A model generated the notes under the pieces. That model worked only from the letters and a program-made list of their open reading frames with translations, was not told the origin of the DNA and did no database searches. This document shows positions 32,923 through 43,515 of a DNA stretch of 64,000 nt, one piece after another. How positions within the stretch are numbered: the stretch's first letter is position 1; each line of letters opens with the position of its first letter. The translations under genes and the position numbers were made by a program. Source of the DNA: Coleophoma eucalyptorum (taxonomy: Eukaryota > Ascomycota > Leotiomycetes > Helotiales > Dermateaceae); assembly GCA_026120035.1 (NCBI GenBank), contig JALRME010000001.1, forward strand, positions 248,001-312,000, given 5' to 3'.

Positions 32923-35900
32923 GTTCTGAAACTGTCGAGTCAGATATTTCGCACTACAGAGGCTGGAGGAGCTATCTGGCCAGCAAGGTAGATGTCGAAA
33001 ACACTCCAATGCTAACAAACGGCACGGGTGATCTGGGTTCGATTACAAAGGTACTCATTGCTAATCGGGGTGAGATTGCTGTTCGAATAATATCCACTTT
33101 AAAGAGGCTTGGTATTCATTCTGTGGCAATTTATTCCAAGCCAGATAGCACAAGTCCGCACGTTAGTGCTGCTGACAGTGCATTTCTACTCAACGGTGAT
33201 TCAGTCTCAGATACTTATCTCGACCAGAGTCAGATAATTTCAATTGCTAGATCATCTGGTGTGAAAGCTATCATCCCTGGCTATGGGTTTCTGTCTGAAA
33301 ATGCAGATTTTGCAGAGACTTGTGAAGCACACGGATTTGTCTGGGTTGGCCCAACACCTCACCAAATGCGGACTCTAGGTCTAAAACACCTTGCTCGGCA
33401 GCTTGCTGAGGAGACCAATGTTCCTTTCCTCCCTGGAAGTAGAATTCTGGATAGTCTTGAAGATGCCATGGCTCAAGCTGAAAAGATCGGATTTCCGCTT
33501 ATGATCAAAAGCACTGCTGGTGGCGGCGGCATTGGGCTGCAAAAATGCAAATCATCTGAACAATTACGAGCTGCATTCTCTTCAGTAGAGTATCAAGGCC
33601 AGACGTATTTAAAGGATGATGGTATTTTCTTGGAGCGCTTTGTTGAAGATGCCCGCCATATTGAGGTTCAGATCATCGGGGATGGCGAAGGTGTTGTACA
33701 TCACATTGGCACCAGAGATTGTTCCCTGCAGCGGAGACATCAAAAGATAATTGAGGAATGCCCAGCAGTATTTGTTCCACTCCAAATACATCAAAAGATG
33801 TGCGAGGCAGCTGTGCGACTTGCTGAACATCTCAGATATCGAAATGTAGGCACGGTGGAGTTTATCTATGACCCGAATTTGACTCAGTTTTACTTCCTCA
33901 GAGTAAACACCAGACTACAAGTAGAACATCCAGTGACCGAGGCGGTCTCAAACTATGACCTTGTAGAAGAGATGATTAGAATAGCAGCTGGAGCTGTGTC
34001 CAATCCATTCTCTTAAGTCCCGGTTGATCCGTCGGGCCATGCACTTGAGGTTCGCATATACGCCGAATCACCTTTAAAGAGCTTCCAGCCATCTACAGGC
34101 AAAATTCTGGACATTTCTTTCCCAGAAGATATCAGAGCGGACCGCTGGATCAAACCGGGGCTGAGAATTACGTCCAGATTTGATCCTCTTCTGGCAAAAT
34201 TAATTGTTACCGGTCGTGATCGAAATTGTGCGGTTCAGAAGTTGAAGGTTGCGCTTGATAATACAAGTATATGGGGAGTCGAAACAGATATTGAATACCT
34301 GAAACGCATAGTGGCCAGTCCTATTTTCTTAACAGGTGCTTATCATACCACGAGCTTAGAGGGATTTGAGTTCTGCTCGAATGTGATTCAAGTACTTGAT
34401 CCAGGTGTGTCTACCACCATCCAAGATTTTCCCGGGAAAGTTGGCTATTGGCATGTTGGAATCCCTCCCTCAGGCCCCATGGACAACTACTCTTTTCGCC
34501 TTGCAAATAGGATTTTAGGCAATGAGGCCGACATGGCAGGCATGGAGTGTACTTCCATTGGGCCTACCCTACTACTTTTTCATTGTAAAGCTACGATCGC
34601 CGTAGTTGGACCTCCCCATGCAATTACCGAACACGACTCTACAGTCGAGACTATGCTTTCACAATAAGATGTTAAATCTGTAGGTAATGAGATGGGCTCT
34701 TCGGATGCACCACTTTCAAAAACCAAGGAACTTTTAGAAGATAACGGCTGCTCGGTTGAACTTCGCGTTAACGGCATTTTGAAGCCTCTATCCACCCCAA
34801 TCGAAATGCAGCCTGGAGAGACGGTTTCTCTATCTGCTCCTAAGCATGGCTTACGGAGTTATATCGCTATCAAAGGTGGCCTTATGGTGCCCAAAGTCTT
34901 TGGAAGTCGGTCTACATTCGCTCTCGGTGAGTTCGGTGGCATCAATGAGCGTGCGCTACGCAAAGACGATATTTTGCCTCTTCAAGAACACCAAGTTACA
35001 AGAAACGCCAGTTTCACCAACAATCCAGTATCTGCTCGAGTCTATAACAACCTCTGGATTTTGAAAATCATGGCCGGGCCGCATGCGTTTCCAGATTACT
35101 TCAATAAACAGAACTACGAAGAATTTTTCAAAAAGCCTTGGAAAGTTCACTACAACAGTAATAGAATCGGTGTACGTCTTGTTGGCCCCAAGCATTCCTG
35201 GGCTCGTATGAATGGGGGCGGTGCGGGACTTCACCCCTCGAATATTCATGATAGCTCGTATTCCATGAGTTCAATCAGTTTCACTGGCGATGAAGCAGTG
35301 ATTTTGACATGTGATGGACCAAGTCTTGGAGGGTTTGTGGTTTTTGCAACCATTATCACAAATGAGACATGGAAAGTTGGCCAAATGAAACCAGGAAACG
35401 AAGTTCACTCTGCCCTGTCACATATCAAGAGGCAATGGCCGTGAACAGAGTGATGAAACATTCCATTGAAACCCTTTCTATTCCTCCAGATACCGATATC
35501 TCGCCCACTATTATGAATCCTAACACTGCCACCATTGGCAATTTAGATTGGATCATCAAGTGCCGCCAAGCAGGCGATGCTGCAATTCTACTTGAATTTG
35601 GCACGGAGGAGTTTAATCTTCGAACCAGTTTCTACATTCAAGCTTTGATAGGAGTATATTCTCAAGGTTTATATCCTGAGATAATCGAAGTTACACCAGG
35701 AGTTCGATCTCTTCATGTCATGTATAATCCTATCATCCCTCAGACTCAAATTTTTCAGTTGTTGCAAAAAATGATCACATTAATTGGTCCAGAATTACCA
35801 AAGTACCGAGCCGGACATTGCATCTTCCACTTGCCTTTGAGGATTCCTCGACAATGGCAGCGGTGGAACGCTACAGCCGAACAATTCGATCCGATGCTCC

Positions 35901-36444
35901 TTGGCTCCTAAATAATGTCGATTTCCTTCAAAGGATCAATAACCTTTCCCATCGCAATGATGTCTTGACCACCGTCCTTTCAGCAACCTTCTTAGTAGTA
36001 GGCCTCGGTGACGTCTTCTGCGGATCGCCATGCACTATTCCACAAGATCCAAGGCATCGATTGCTCGGAACAAAATACAACCCTTCGAGATCTTTCACTC
36101 CAGAAGGGTCTGTCGGACTCGCTGGCCAATATCTATGCATTTATGGAGTTGACTCACCCGGTGGATATCAAATGATCGGTAGAACTCTTCCGATCTGGAA
36201 TCCTTGGGCAAAGTGGAAGAATCCGTAGATGTTTGAAATGCTAGACCAGATCAAATTCTACCCCATTACAGAGGAGGAGCTGCAACTGGCTAGGGATAAT
36301 GAAAAGTTTGATCAACTCGTTCGAATGGAGCACGTTGAGTTAGATCTGTTGAAGTATGAGGCTCTTACTGCCGACACAGCTGATGAGCAAGAATCGAATC
36401 TCACATCAAAATTAGATGAGATGACGACCTTAAAGAAGTTATAG
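31168..36444 (+). pseudogene. DUR1,2: urea amidolyase (allophanate hydrolase + urea carboxylase), broken and lacking its biotin-carrier end
   Basis: Segments appear in the order of fungal urea amidolyase: amidase-type allophanate hydrolase (31168-32922), biotin carboxylase (from about 32995, KVLIANRGEIAVR), urea-carboxylase carboxyltransferase (VLDPGVSTTIQDFPGKVGYW at about 34390 onward), and its last part (DAPWLLNNVDFLQRINN, GGYQMIGRTLPIWNPW). The intact enzyme uses ATP, bicarbonate and urea to make allophanate, then ammonia. Breaks seen are a frame change near 32919, in-frame TAA at 34014-34016 and 34665-34667, frame changes near 35400-35410 and 35815-35830, and TAG at 36226-36228 where Trp is usual. 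The biotin-carboxylase Glu before NTRLQVEH is Arg. The biotinyl (AMKM) domain is absent: homology ends near 36420 where a minisatellite begins. A small intron could explain the first or second stop, but not all breaks. Confidence 0.87.
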
Positions 36445-37213
36445 ATGATGTCTTTGATAAAGTGGTTGATAAAGTTACGAGCGACGTCTTTGATGGGGTG
36501 GTAGGAGAAGTTATTGATGATTTTATTGACGATGTCGTTGACCCTGTTTTTGAAGAAGGTATAGATAGTGCCTTGGACAGAGTATTTGGCGAAGTTACAA
36601 GCGATTTTTTTGATGAGGTGCCTAGAGAAGTTGTTGACGATTTTACTGACGATGTCGTTGATTCTTTTGCAGGAGTTATAGATGATGTCCTTGATAGAGT
36701 GGTTGATGAAGTTACAAGTAACGACTTTGAAGAAGTTATAGATGTCGTTTTCGATACAGTAGTTGATAAAGTTGTAGAAAATAATTTTGATGATGTACTA
36801 AGAGAAGTTGTCGATGATATTTTTGATGGTGTCTTTGACGAAGCAGTTGATAAAGCTGTGGTCATTCTGATTGACGGGGTATTAAGAGAGATTATGGATG
36901 AAATTTGTGACGATATTGTTGGTCCCGTTTTTGAAGAAGTTAAAGATGATGTCTTTGATGAAGTTGTGGGTCCTGTTTTTGAAGAAGTCATAGATAATGT
37001 CTTCGACGAAGTGTTTGATGAAGTTGTGGACAACCTCTTTGTTGAGCTAATAGGAGAAGTTATCGACGATGAATTTGACAAGGATGACGTAGATGAAATC
37101 TGTGTAGGAACGGATGAATGTGACGAGGTCGTAGATAAAGCTGGTGAAATAGCCTGAACAATAGATAAGTGCTGTAGCACCTGCGTTACGATCAGAAAAT
37201 AAAAAGTTTTCAT
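36401..37213 (-). CDS. secreted Ser/Thr-rich repeat protein (mucin-like), 270 aa
   Basis: The minus-strand frame begins with an ATG and a good secretion signal (MKTFYFLIVTQVLQHLSIVQA, residues 1-21). The rest is almost wholly Ser and Thr with regular Lys, in imperfect eight-residue units such as TSSKTGPT, TSSKTSSL and TSSKTLSM. Such sequences are usually heavily O-mannosylated, extended cell-wall or secreted proteins. There is no clear hydrophobic GPI-attachment tail; the frame ends LILM after overlapping the urea-amidolyase remnant by about 44 bases, so the natural C-terminus may have been lost or altered. The opposite strand is also open but lacks an ATG. Real expression is unproven. Confidence 0.5.
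   Translation of the reverse strand: MKTFYFLIVTQVLQHLSIVQAISPALSTTSSHSSVPTQISSTSSLSNSSSITSPISSTKRLSTTSSNTSSKTLSMTSSKTGPTTSSKTSSLTSSKTGPTISSQISSIISLNTPSIRMTTALSTASSKTPSKISSTTSLSTSSKLFSTTLSTTVSKTTSITSSKSLLVTSSTTLSRTSSITPAKESTTSSVKSSTTSLGTSSKKSLVTSPNTLSKALSIPSSKTGSTTSSIKSSITSPTTPSKTSLVTLSTTLSKTSSITSLRSSSHLILM
36425..37135. repeat. diverged minisatellite, period about 24 bases
   Basis: Plus-strand units of the type gatgaagttgtNgatNNtgtctttgat recur through about 700 bases, with a core 24-base period best seen at the protein level in both strands (eight-residue units). Copies are diverged, with some 30-base spacings. It begins exactly where the urea amidolyase homology ends. Confidence 0.75.
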
Positions 37214-37760
37214 ATTGACAGAATAGCCTCTAAGAAACTCAGATGACCCTCAGAGGGAAAAGATCTACCTCATATAATATAAGCAAGGCTAACCAGGAGC
37301 TGTAACATTTAGAGCCTTAAACAAGCATTTAGCCATGCTCTGAAGGAAGTTATTCATACTATATCCGTTAAACTGCTAAGCTGCAAAAGGCACGGTCTTT
37401 CTAGTTGGGACCAGTAGACACCTAGCTGGAACACCTTAATCTTTTTGGAATTAGTGCTTTCCCTGAAAGCATATCCACGTGCTAGCGACGAAAGTAAGAC
37501 GTCGGCTGTCACTGCAAAAGGTTCGACTCCTAGGAGCTGACGTATGATTAGTTGATACCAACTTAAGCATCAGCTCAATATTTCGATCTTAAGGAGGGCT
37601 CACGTGGACCGTATCATCGACAGCAGTATTATTAATCTAACCCAAGGGAAAAAATCCTTAAAGGTTGCAGGGTCCAATACTAAGATCTATTTTATAATAA
37701 AGAAAGGTAAGCCGCATAAACTCCTTTTCAAAGAAGCTTCGTGTTAGATTTATGAAGCGT
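37214..37760. other. intergenic gap
   Basis: Upstream of the Ser/Thr-rich frame and downstream of the aminopeptidase. Nothing recognised. Confidence 0.5.
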
Positions 37761-40559
37761 CTAATAGTACCCATTAGTTTGCAGCCACTCCTTTACATTC
37801 CCACGATCCCTCTCTAACCAGCTGACTTTTGACTGGATCTGGTCCAAACTTTGCGAGAGAAACTTGTCAAATTTCTAGATGATTCATTAGTTGAGCTCTA
37901 GCAATACCGTGTAAAGTGAAAGTTGTGTTAGCTCTTACGCTAGTATCCTTATTCTTGAAAAAGTTTTTGACATCGTAGTATTGGTCCCTCGTACCTAAAC
38001 CGGCTGTACAGGTAGTGAGAATCGCTGTTGACCTCAAGCCTCGGGACCCGCTGATGATGTTATCCCAGTTTTCCTTCAACCATTCCCACATTGCTATTGC
38101 GCCTGCAGGATGGGCAGCGACAGAAGCAAACATTACATCTTTCTCAGATCTACTTTGGAGTTCTTTGCTGTTTGCGATTACGATAGTCCGATTGATAAGA
38201 TCGGATCCCTTTGCACTACTGAGCGCGTACAAAGCGTCGGTACGCCCTGAGACGCTCTTCGTTGTACGGAAGGTGTCGAGGAGGGCGTTATACTACACAA
38301 ATAAGTCAGTATCTCCCATCAAAGGTTCTTTCAATGACTTACCTGATTTTCGTGCGAACCTATTTCGTCTCCAACAACAATCTGAAATACACTTCGTCGG
38401 ATATTTGGGTTGAGATGCTGAGGTGACTTCTCACCACCCATGAACCGATCGAACAAATGTGAAGCAACTGCCTTGACTGGGCCATAACCAGCCGCGTTAG
38501 CAAAAAGAATTGACTTAAAGTTCTGTTCATTAATACTGTCATCTGGTTTGAACTTCCACAGTTTGTGGCCCAAACGATTTAGTATTTTTGACATGAATTT
38601 TGTTTGAAAACGATCCAGAGCACGTCTCGTTTCCAAGTCCTCCCAATGCCAAGCTGTTTTGATGTCATGAAAGACTACCAAGATCTGTCGCCATACAAAA
38701 TAATCGGTTTCCTCATCAAACCTCGCAATAAAAGTGAGGAGATCAGAGGTACTGGCTTTTGTATTCGAGGCAGATATTATCAGTGCACAAAAGTCAGATA
38801 TTAAACCAACTTTATCCACTGGGGAAAGCAAGCCAGAGTAGATGTGGTCCCCAAAACCCTGCAGTCGCTTCAATGGGTATGAGACTCTATATAAGCCCGT
38901 CTGACCAGCATTCAGCTTGTAGAAGTCAAGATCGACTGTGATTTTGGCCTTGCGGACAAAGAGCGCTGCTTGGTCATTAATTCCTTTCCTTGTCTTAAGT
39001 TTCAAGTAAATCGGATAAATTGTTTCATCATCCTTAGCATCTACGTCTCCTGACTGTAGAAACCGATGTTGTTCTATCTCAATGGTACCAGATAATTCGT
39101 CATCTATCACAGAGAGAACAGGGTAACCCACATTCTTTGTCCAAGTTGCCATGATTTTTCGTACATCCTTGTCACTGGCTGTGCTCAATGAGTCCCAAAG
39201 GTCATTTGTTGTAGCATTGCCGAATGCATGCCTCTTAAGGTGAATTTGAACTCCCTTGACAAAAGTGTCCACGCCAAGGTATTCCGAGATCATTCTAAGA
39301 ACTGAACAGCCCTTTGCATATGTAATAGCGTCAAAAATCTGGACTATCTGATCAGGCGTCGAGACGGGAACCTCAATTGGATGGCTCCCACGATTCGAAT
39401 CTAAATCCAGTGCAGCCTGATAGGCATTCAAGCTTGTTCCAGGATATGAGGTAACAAAGTCTGACCATGTGTCCTGCTCCGGAAACATAGCAGAGAGCGC
39501 ATGATTAGTCGCCCAGTCTGCAAAAGATTCGTTTAACCATGTTGATTCCCACCATTGGCATGTTACTATATCTCCAAACCATTGATGCGCCAATTCATGC
39601 GTGACAATTGATGCCATCAGCTGATTTTGGTGTGCTGAAGAATCCTTTTCATCTTGAACAAGCAAAACCTCATCATAAATGACACAGCCCCAATTTTCCA
39701 TTCCACCTGAATGTCCAGGAACAGCCACCATGTCAAGCTTTGGCAGCGGGTATGGTAATCCGAATGTCTTTTCATGTTGGTTCATGGCCATAGCTCCCAT
39801 ATCAAGAGCAGATCTTCCATGCTCGATGAAATGATTCGGGGTTGCATAAACTCTGACAGGGATTCTATAGTCGTTCGTTTCGATGTAGTTGAGCTCTGCC
39901 ACAACAAAGGCAACCAGGTAAGAAGACATTGGTGGTGTTTTGTTAAAAACCACCCTTTTCTTGCTGCTATTAGTCGCAATCATCGTTTCCGAAATAACAT
40001 CCATGTTGCTCAAACCAGTAAGGTCATTGTCTATAATCAATGTTGCAGAAAAGCTTGCCTTGGCCGCGGGCTCATCTACACATGGGAATATCTGACGAGC
40101 TCCAGTCGGCTGACCCTGGGTCGAGCCAATCCATTTCATTTGGCCATCGCGGCCTATGTACGTACTCCTATTGAAACCAGACATCGTACTAGCATCATTC
40201 ATACGTCCCACGAATGTTTGTCGGAGCATAATGGTAGAACCTGCCGAAATTGACTCTGGGAGTGGGACCATCATGGTTTGAGTGTCTGTGTGGTAGTGAA
40301 CCTTTGGAACTTCGATGACATTTCCTGATGTCTCGAGAACGTTGGTGGTTAGAATCTCGAGCTCCACAGCATTCAACAGAATGAATGTGATATCTTCAAC
40401 CACATCAAGATGAACAATGACCGACCCTCTGAATGTAGCCTTTTCCAGGTCCGGTTCGAGGCGTAGGTCGTAATGAGTTGGTTTTATAGTTTGGGGCAGT
40501 AGTCCCCCCCCATCCTTTCGCTCCAACTCACGAATGAAGGGATTGTACACGTCGCGCAT
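37761..40559 (-). CDS. M1-family zinc aminopeptidase
   Basis: Three exons (40559-38343, 38292-37939, 37874-37761) join in phase 0 to about 894 aa, the normal length for Aap1/Ape2-type enzymes. The zinc site is complete: HELAH at about 321-325 and the second Glu at about 344 in WLNESFADW. The exopeptidase motif, normally GAMEN, is GGMEN here (about 285-289). The N-terminal beta-domain and the C-terminal ERAP1-like helical domain (to WLERDRGNVKEWLQTNGYY) are both there. An apparent early stop after 37867 lies inside the second intron (GTAAGA to CTAG). It removes N-terminal residues from peptides, usually in the cytosol, and no signal peptide is visible. It is the one clearly housekeeping-type gene in this part of the window. 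Confidence 0.92.
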
Positions 40560-41379
40560 TGTGATCTTGCGACAATATGGATTGGACTGGCAGTCAGGTA
40601 TAGAATGAATGCGAGTGAGAATGTACCAGTTATGCTTAAATAGGATGGGAGATGAACCCGAAGCGCCGGCCGATAAATATCCGCGCTGACCGAATCTACT
40701 TTTGTAGTGACTGACTGTCCTTGGTCCTTACGTGTTCACCACTTAAGAGCCGTCATTTCAATTACGCGGCTAACAACCAACCACCTGCCTTATCGAGCCT
40801 GACTGATAACCTTTTAATCGCTGCCTCCGTACCTAAGTAGAGCTAAACCCCTTGTAGATACGGCGTTCCGGAGAAGTCGTGCGGCGTAGGATCGGTGCTC
40901 GTCAATTAACCCCAACTTTACACGAGAATGATCATGCCAATCAATAGTAACCGTCGGGTGCCGCAGGCGTCAATACAAACAAGCAAATGCATTTTCAAGG
41001 ATGATACGACCACTAAACTCGTATGTTATTACAATCCTGTCTCAGATTTAATATTTGCATCGGCACCTGCAGATGAAAAAAGGATAACTTATATTTAAAG
41101 TGGATTTAGACCTTGGTAGTTAGCTATTGATGTTAAGTTGAATACTAACATTATTATTAGAGCTAATTAAATATTTTAACCTTATAGTATTCTTTAACTT
41201 GCTAGTCTTTGTACTCTTATTAATCTACCCTTTGATCCAACCCTCGCCCTTGAATAGAAAGACTTAGAGGGCCATGCTTTTATTGGTCACATTTGTGGGT
41301 TCATACCAGTGTGTTTTTGGGGAACATAGACCTAAGGCTGTCTCTAACTAAGCAAACCCTTATAAACCCCTTTCACGCC
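40560..41379. other. intergenic gap
   Basis: Aminopeptidase promoter region followed by very A+T-rich DNA. No gene recognised. Confidence 0.5.
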
Positions 41380-41790
41380 AACCAGAAAGGAATTGAAAGA
41401 TTGCCTTTGCCCATTGATATGTACTTGACTTCCATATACTCGTCTAAGATATTTACGATGTCCATGTGCTGCAACCCTATCGCCCAGTCTAGCGCCGTTC
41501 GCTGTTGAAAGTCAAATCGTTCTGGATCAGTACCATCATTTCCAAGGATGAGCTTTAATACTTGGGCAGAAGCTACATATAGTAGCGTTTATCCTAATAT
41601 ATCCTATGTGTCTATCTCTATATCCTGCCGTTCCACAAGCAGAGCAATCAGAGCTACATGGCCATTTATTATTGCCCATCATAGCAAAGTTCGTCCCTGA
41701 TGATCCCTTGAGTTCAGACTCGGATTCATTTCTAGTAGCTCTTGAACAGATAAGTCGTTATCAGCCTTTGAAATATTCTAGAGTTGAGCT
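41380..41790 (-). pseudogene. ankyrin-repeat gene relic
   Basis: A single minus-strand frame shows ankyrin repeats interrupted by three stop codons. From the upstream end it reads LSVQELLEMNPSLNSRDHQG, RTLL, stop, WAIINGHVALIALLVER, DIEIDT, stop, DILG, stop, TLLYVASAQVLKLILGNDG, then QQRTALDWAIGLQHMDIVNIL. The G-x-T-x-L-x-x-A-x-x-x-G-H pattern with helix pairs is clear. One frame for over 100 codons shows that substitutions, not indels, killed it. No start or other domain (NACHT, HET) was found nearby, so the parent gene type is unknown. Confidence 0.7.
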
Positions 41791-42150
41791 CTCATGATCC
41801 CATCACTTATATCAATACCGTATCGATAGTATGGTTTGAATCACAAACATAAGTAGATCTTTTGAATTAAGATAAAACTCCTTATATCTTGACCTACCTC
41901 TTATTTCCGCTGTAAAGACAGGCCAAAAATGTGAGGCAAAAATGTAGATGATTCTTCTAAGTGAGAGTGATGGAGGTCTCATAAATACACTTATTCTGTT
42001 TGTAGTACAGACAGAATAGGCATTGATCCAACCTCCATAGTAATACTACGTAATTAAAAACAAGTGATGTTCGTAGCTGGGTACAAATACGGGTACAAGC
42101 AGGTGTACAAACGAGATCTAACAAAGATATTCCAATATTGTCATTTTCAA
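41791..42150. other. intergenic gap
   Basis: Between the ankyrin relic and the SDR 3' end. Nothing supported. Confidence 0.45.
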
Positions 42151-43088
42151 CTATACCACCATTCTCATTTTCAATTTATCCCCTTCGACAATTTCTTTCT
42201 TCTTGGCTTCTAACTGCTCCACATCCCAGGTTGCACTTAGATATCTTCCGCTCAGCCATGTTCTCTGTCCTTTCGTAAGCCAGACCACAAACCCACCGCA
42301 AAGATCAGGGGTGTCAGTCAATGCTAAAAGTATTAGATTTATTTCAGAATATAAGTTTAAGCCAAATACTTACAAGCTTGGATCACTGCATTATTTCTTG
42401 ACATGTCTGTCAAAACACCACCGGGATGAATCGTGAAACAATTTACACCTTGACTCCCATATTCAATCTCGACAAACTCTCCGAGCCTTAAAAGAGCAAA
42501 CTTAGATGTTTGATAGGCAGAAGCCCCCGGAAGAGTGACATGGGCTCCAATTGAGCTTACGTTGACTATGTCCACTCTGCAATTCGTCTTCCTGCCCGTC
42601 TCTACTAGCAGGGGCAAGAATGACCTCAGCATCAAGTAAGTGCCTTTGATATGGACATTCCAAGTTCCCCAATATTGATCAACATTGCTCTCTGTTATCG
42701 GTACCCATGGTTCACCAACACCGGCGTTGTTAATCAACACATCTAATCTTTTCTCCTCGCTTTGGACTTTCTCGGCGACAGCGGCAACTTGCGCCTCGTC
42801 CGTTACATCAAGAGAGAATTTCCGGACCTTAACACTGGGATTGAGCTTTTTGATGGCACTTTCAACCTCATCTAGCTCCGAGGCTGTACGTGCGCAGAGG
42901 ATAATGCATGCAACACCACTTTCAGCATATCGCAAAGCGATGGATCTGCCAATCCCGCGACCAGACCCAGTGACCAGTACCACTTTTGTGTGCTGAGAGA
43001 GGTCCGACCTCGTAGGGTCAATGTTTTGATAGATATCGTGGTGCACGGTCTCAGTATAGTTGATTCCGTAGTGCGAGGGGTAAGACAT
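42151..43088 (-). CDS. classical short-chain dehydrogenase/reductase
   Basis: Two exons (43088-42374, 42323-42151) join to about 295 aa; the splice rebuilds AS-LTDTPDLCGGFVVWL. The fold signatures are complete: cofactor motif VTGSGRGIG (about residue 40), INNAGVG, the catalytic Ser in VNVSSIG, and Y-x3-K in AYQTSKFAL. CART after the second strand (Ala-Arg-Thr) suggests NADP(H) preference. A cytosolic oxidoreductase of about 32 kDa. The C-terminal segment with GGFVVWLT and WLSGRYLSATWDVEQL is typical of a common fungal SDR group that acts on small carbonyls. Substrate unknown. It lies near the regulator at 43516-46003, both on the minus strand. Confidence 0.88.
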
Positions 43089-43515
43089 TTTGTTGCAGGT
43101 AATAGTTCCTAAGACTAGGCAAGACGAGATAAGGGTGCAAGCGTGCTATTGGAAAAATATGAATGAAAGCTTCAAAACTAGAGCTCATGTAAAACGGGAG
43201 TGCATTATTTATACCCATAAGAACCATTGCCTCATAGGTAGCTGACGGATGCCAATATGCCATGAATAATGGACGGATATTTCTCAATAAAGCCGAAGCC
43301 CTGTTATGTTGGCCCATAAATGGCCAACTGATGTCGATTTGCCACGAGTATCGAACGGATGTTTGTTAAACAAATCCGACCCCCTGCTAGGGTCCGATAT
43401 CTCCGTACCCCTGTCAAGTATCAATCACGTGGTGTGTAGCTCTCAGTCTAAACACCATCCATCATCACCTTAATGTATCCCGTCATGCATTACCACGTCT
43501 ATTGATTTGTGCTGG
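43089..43515. other. intergenic gap
   Basis: Promoter of the SDR and 3' flank of the regulator. No gene recognised. Confidence 0.5.

Noticed and set aside
32919..32959. A 41-base intron explaining the first urea amidolyase break
   Set aside because: Splice ends are good and the frame would hold, but the removed bases read SETVESDISHY, which matches conserved coding sequence, so a frameshift is preferred. It stays an open alternative.
36462..37157. Asp/Glu/Val-rich plus-strand frame over the minisatellite
   Set aside because: It has no ATG start and no signal. It is the complement of the Ser/Thr-rich frame, which has an ATG and signal peptide.
37867..37938. Early stop in the M1 aminopeptidase
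   Set aside because: It lies in an intron (37938-37875). The last exon supplies the conserved C-terminal WLERDR...EWL segment.
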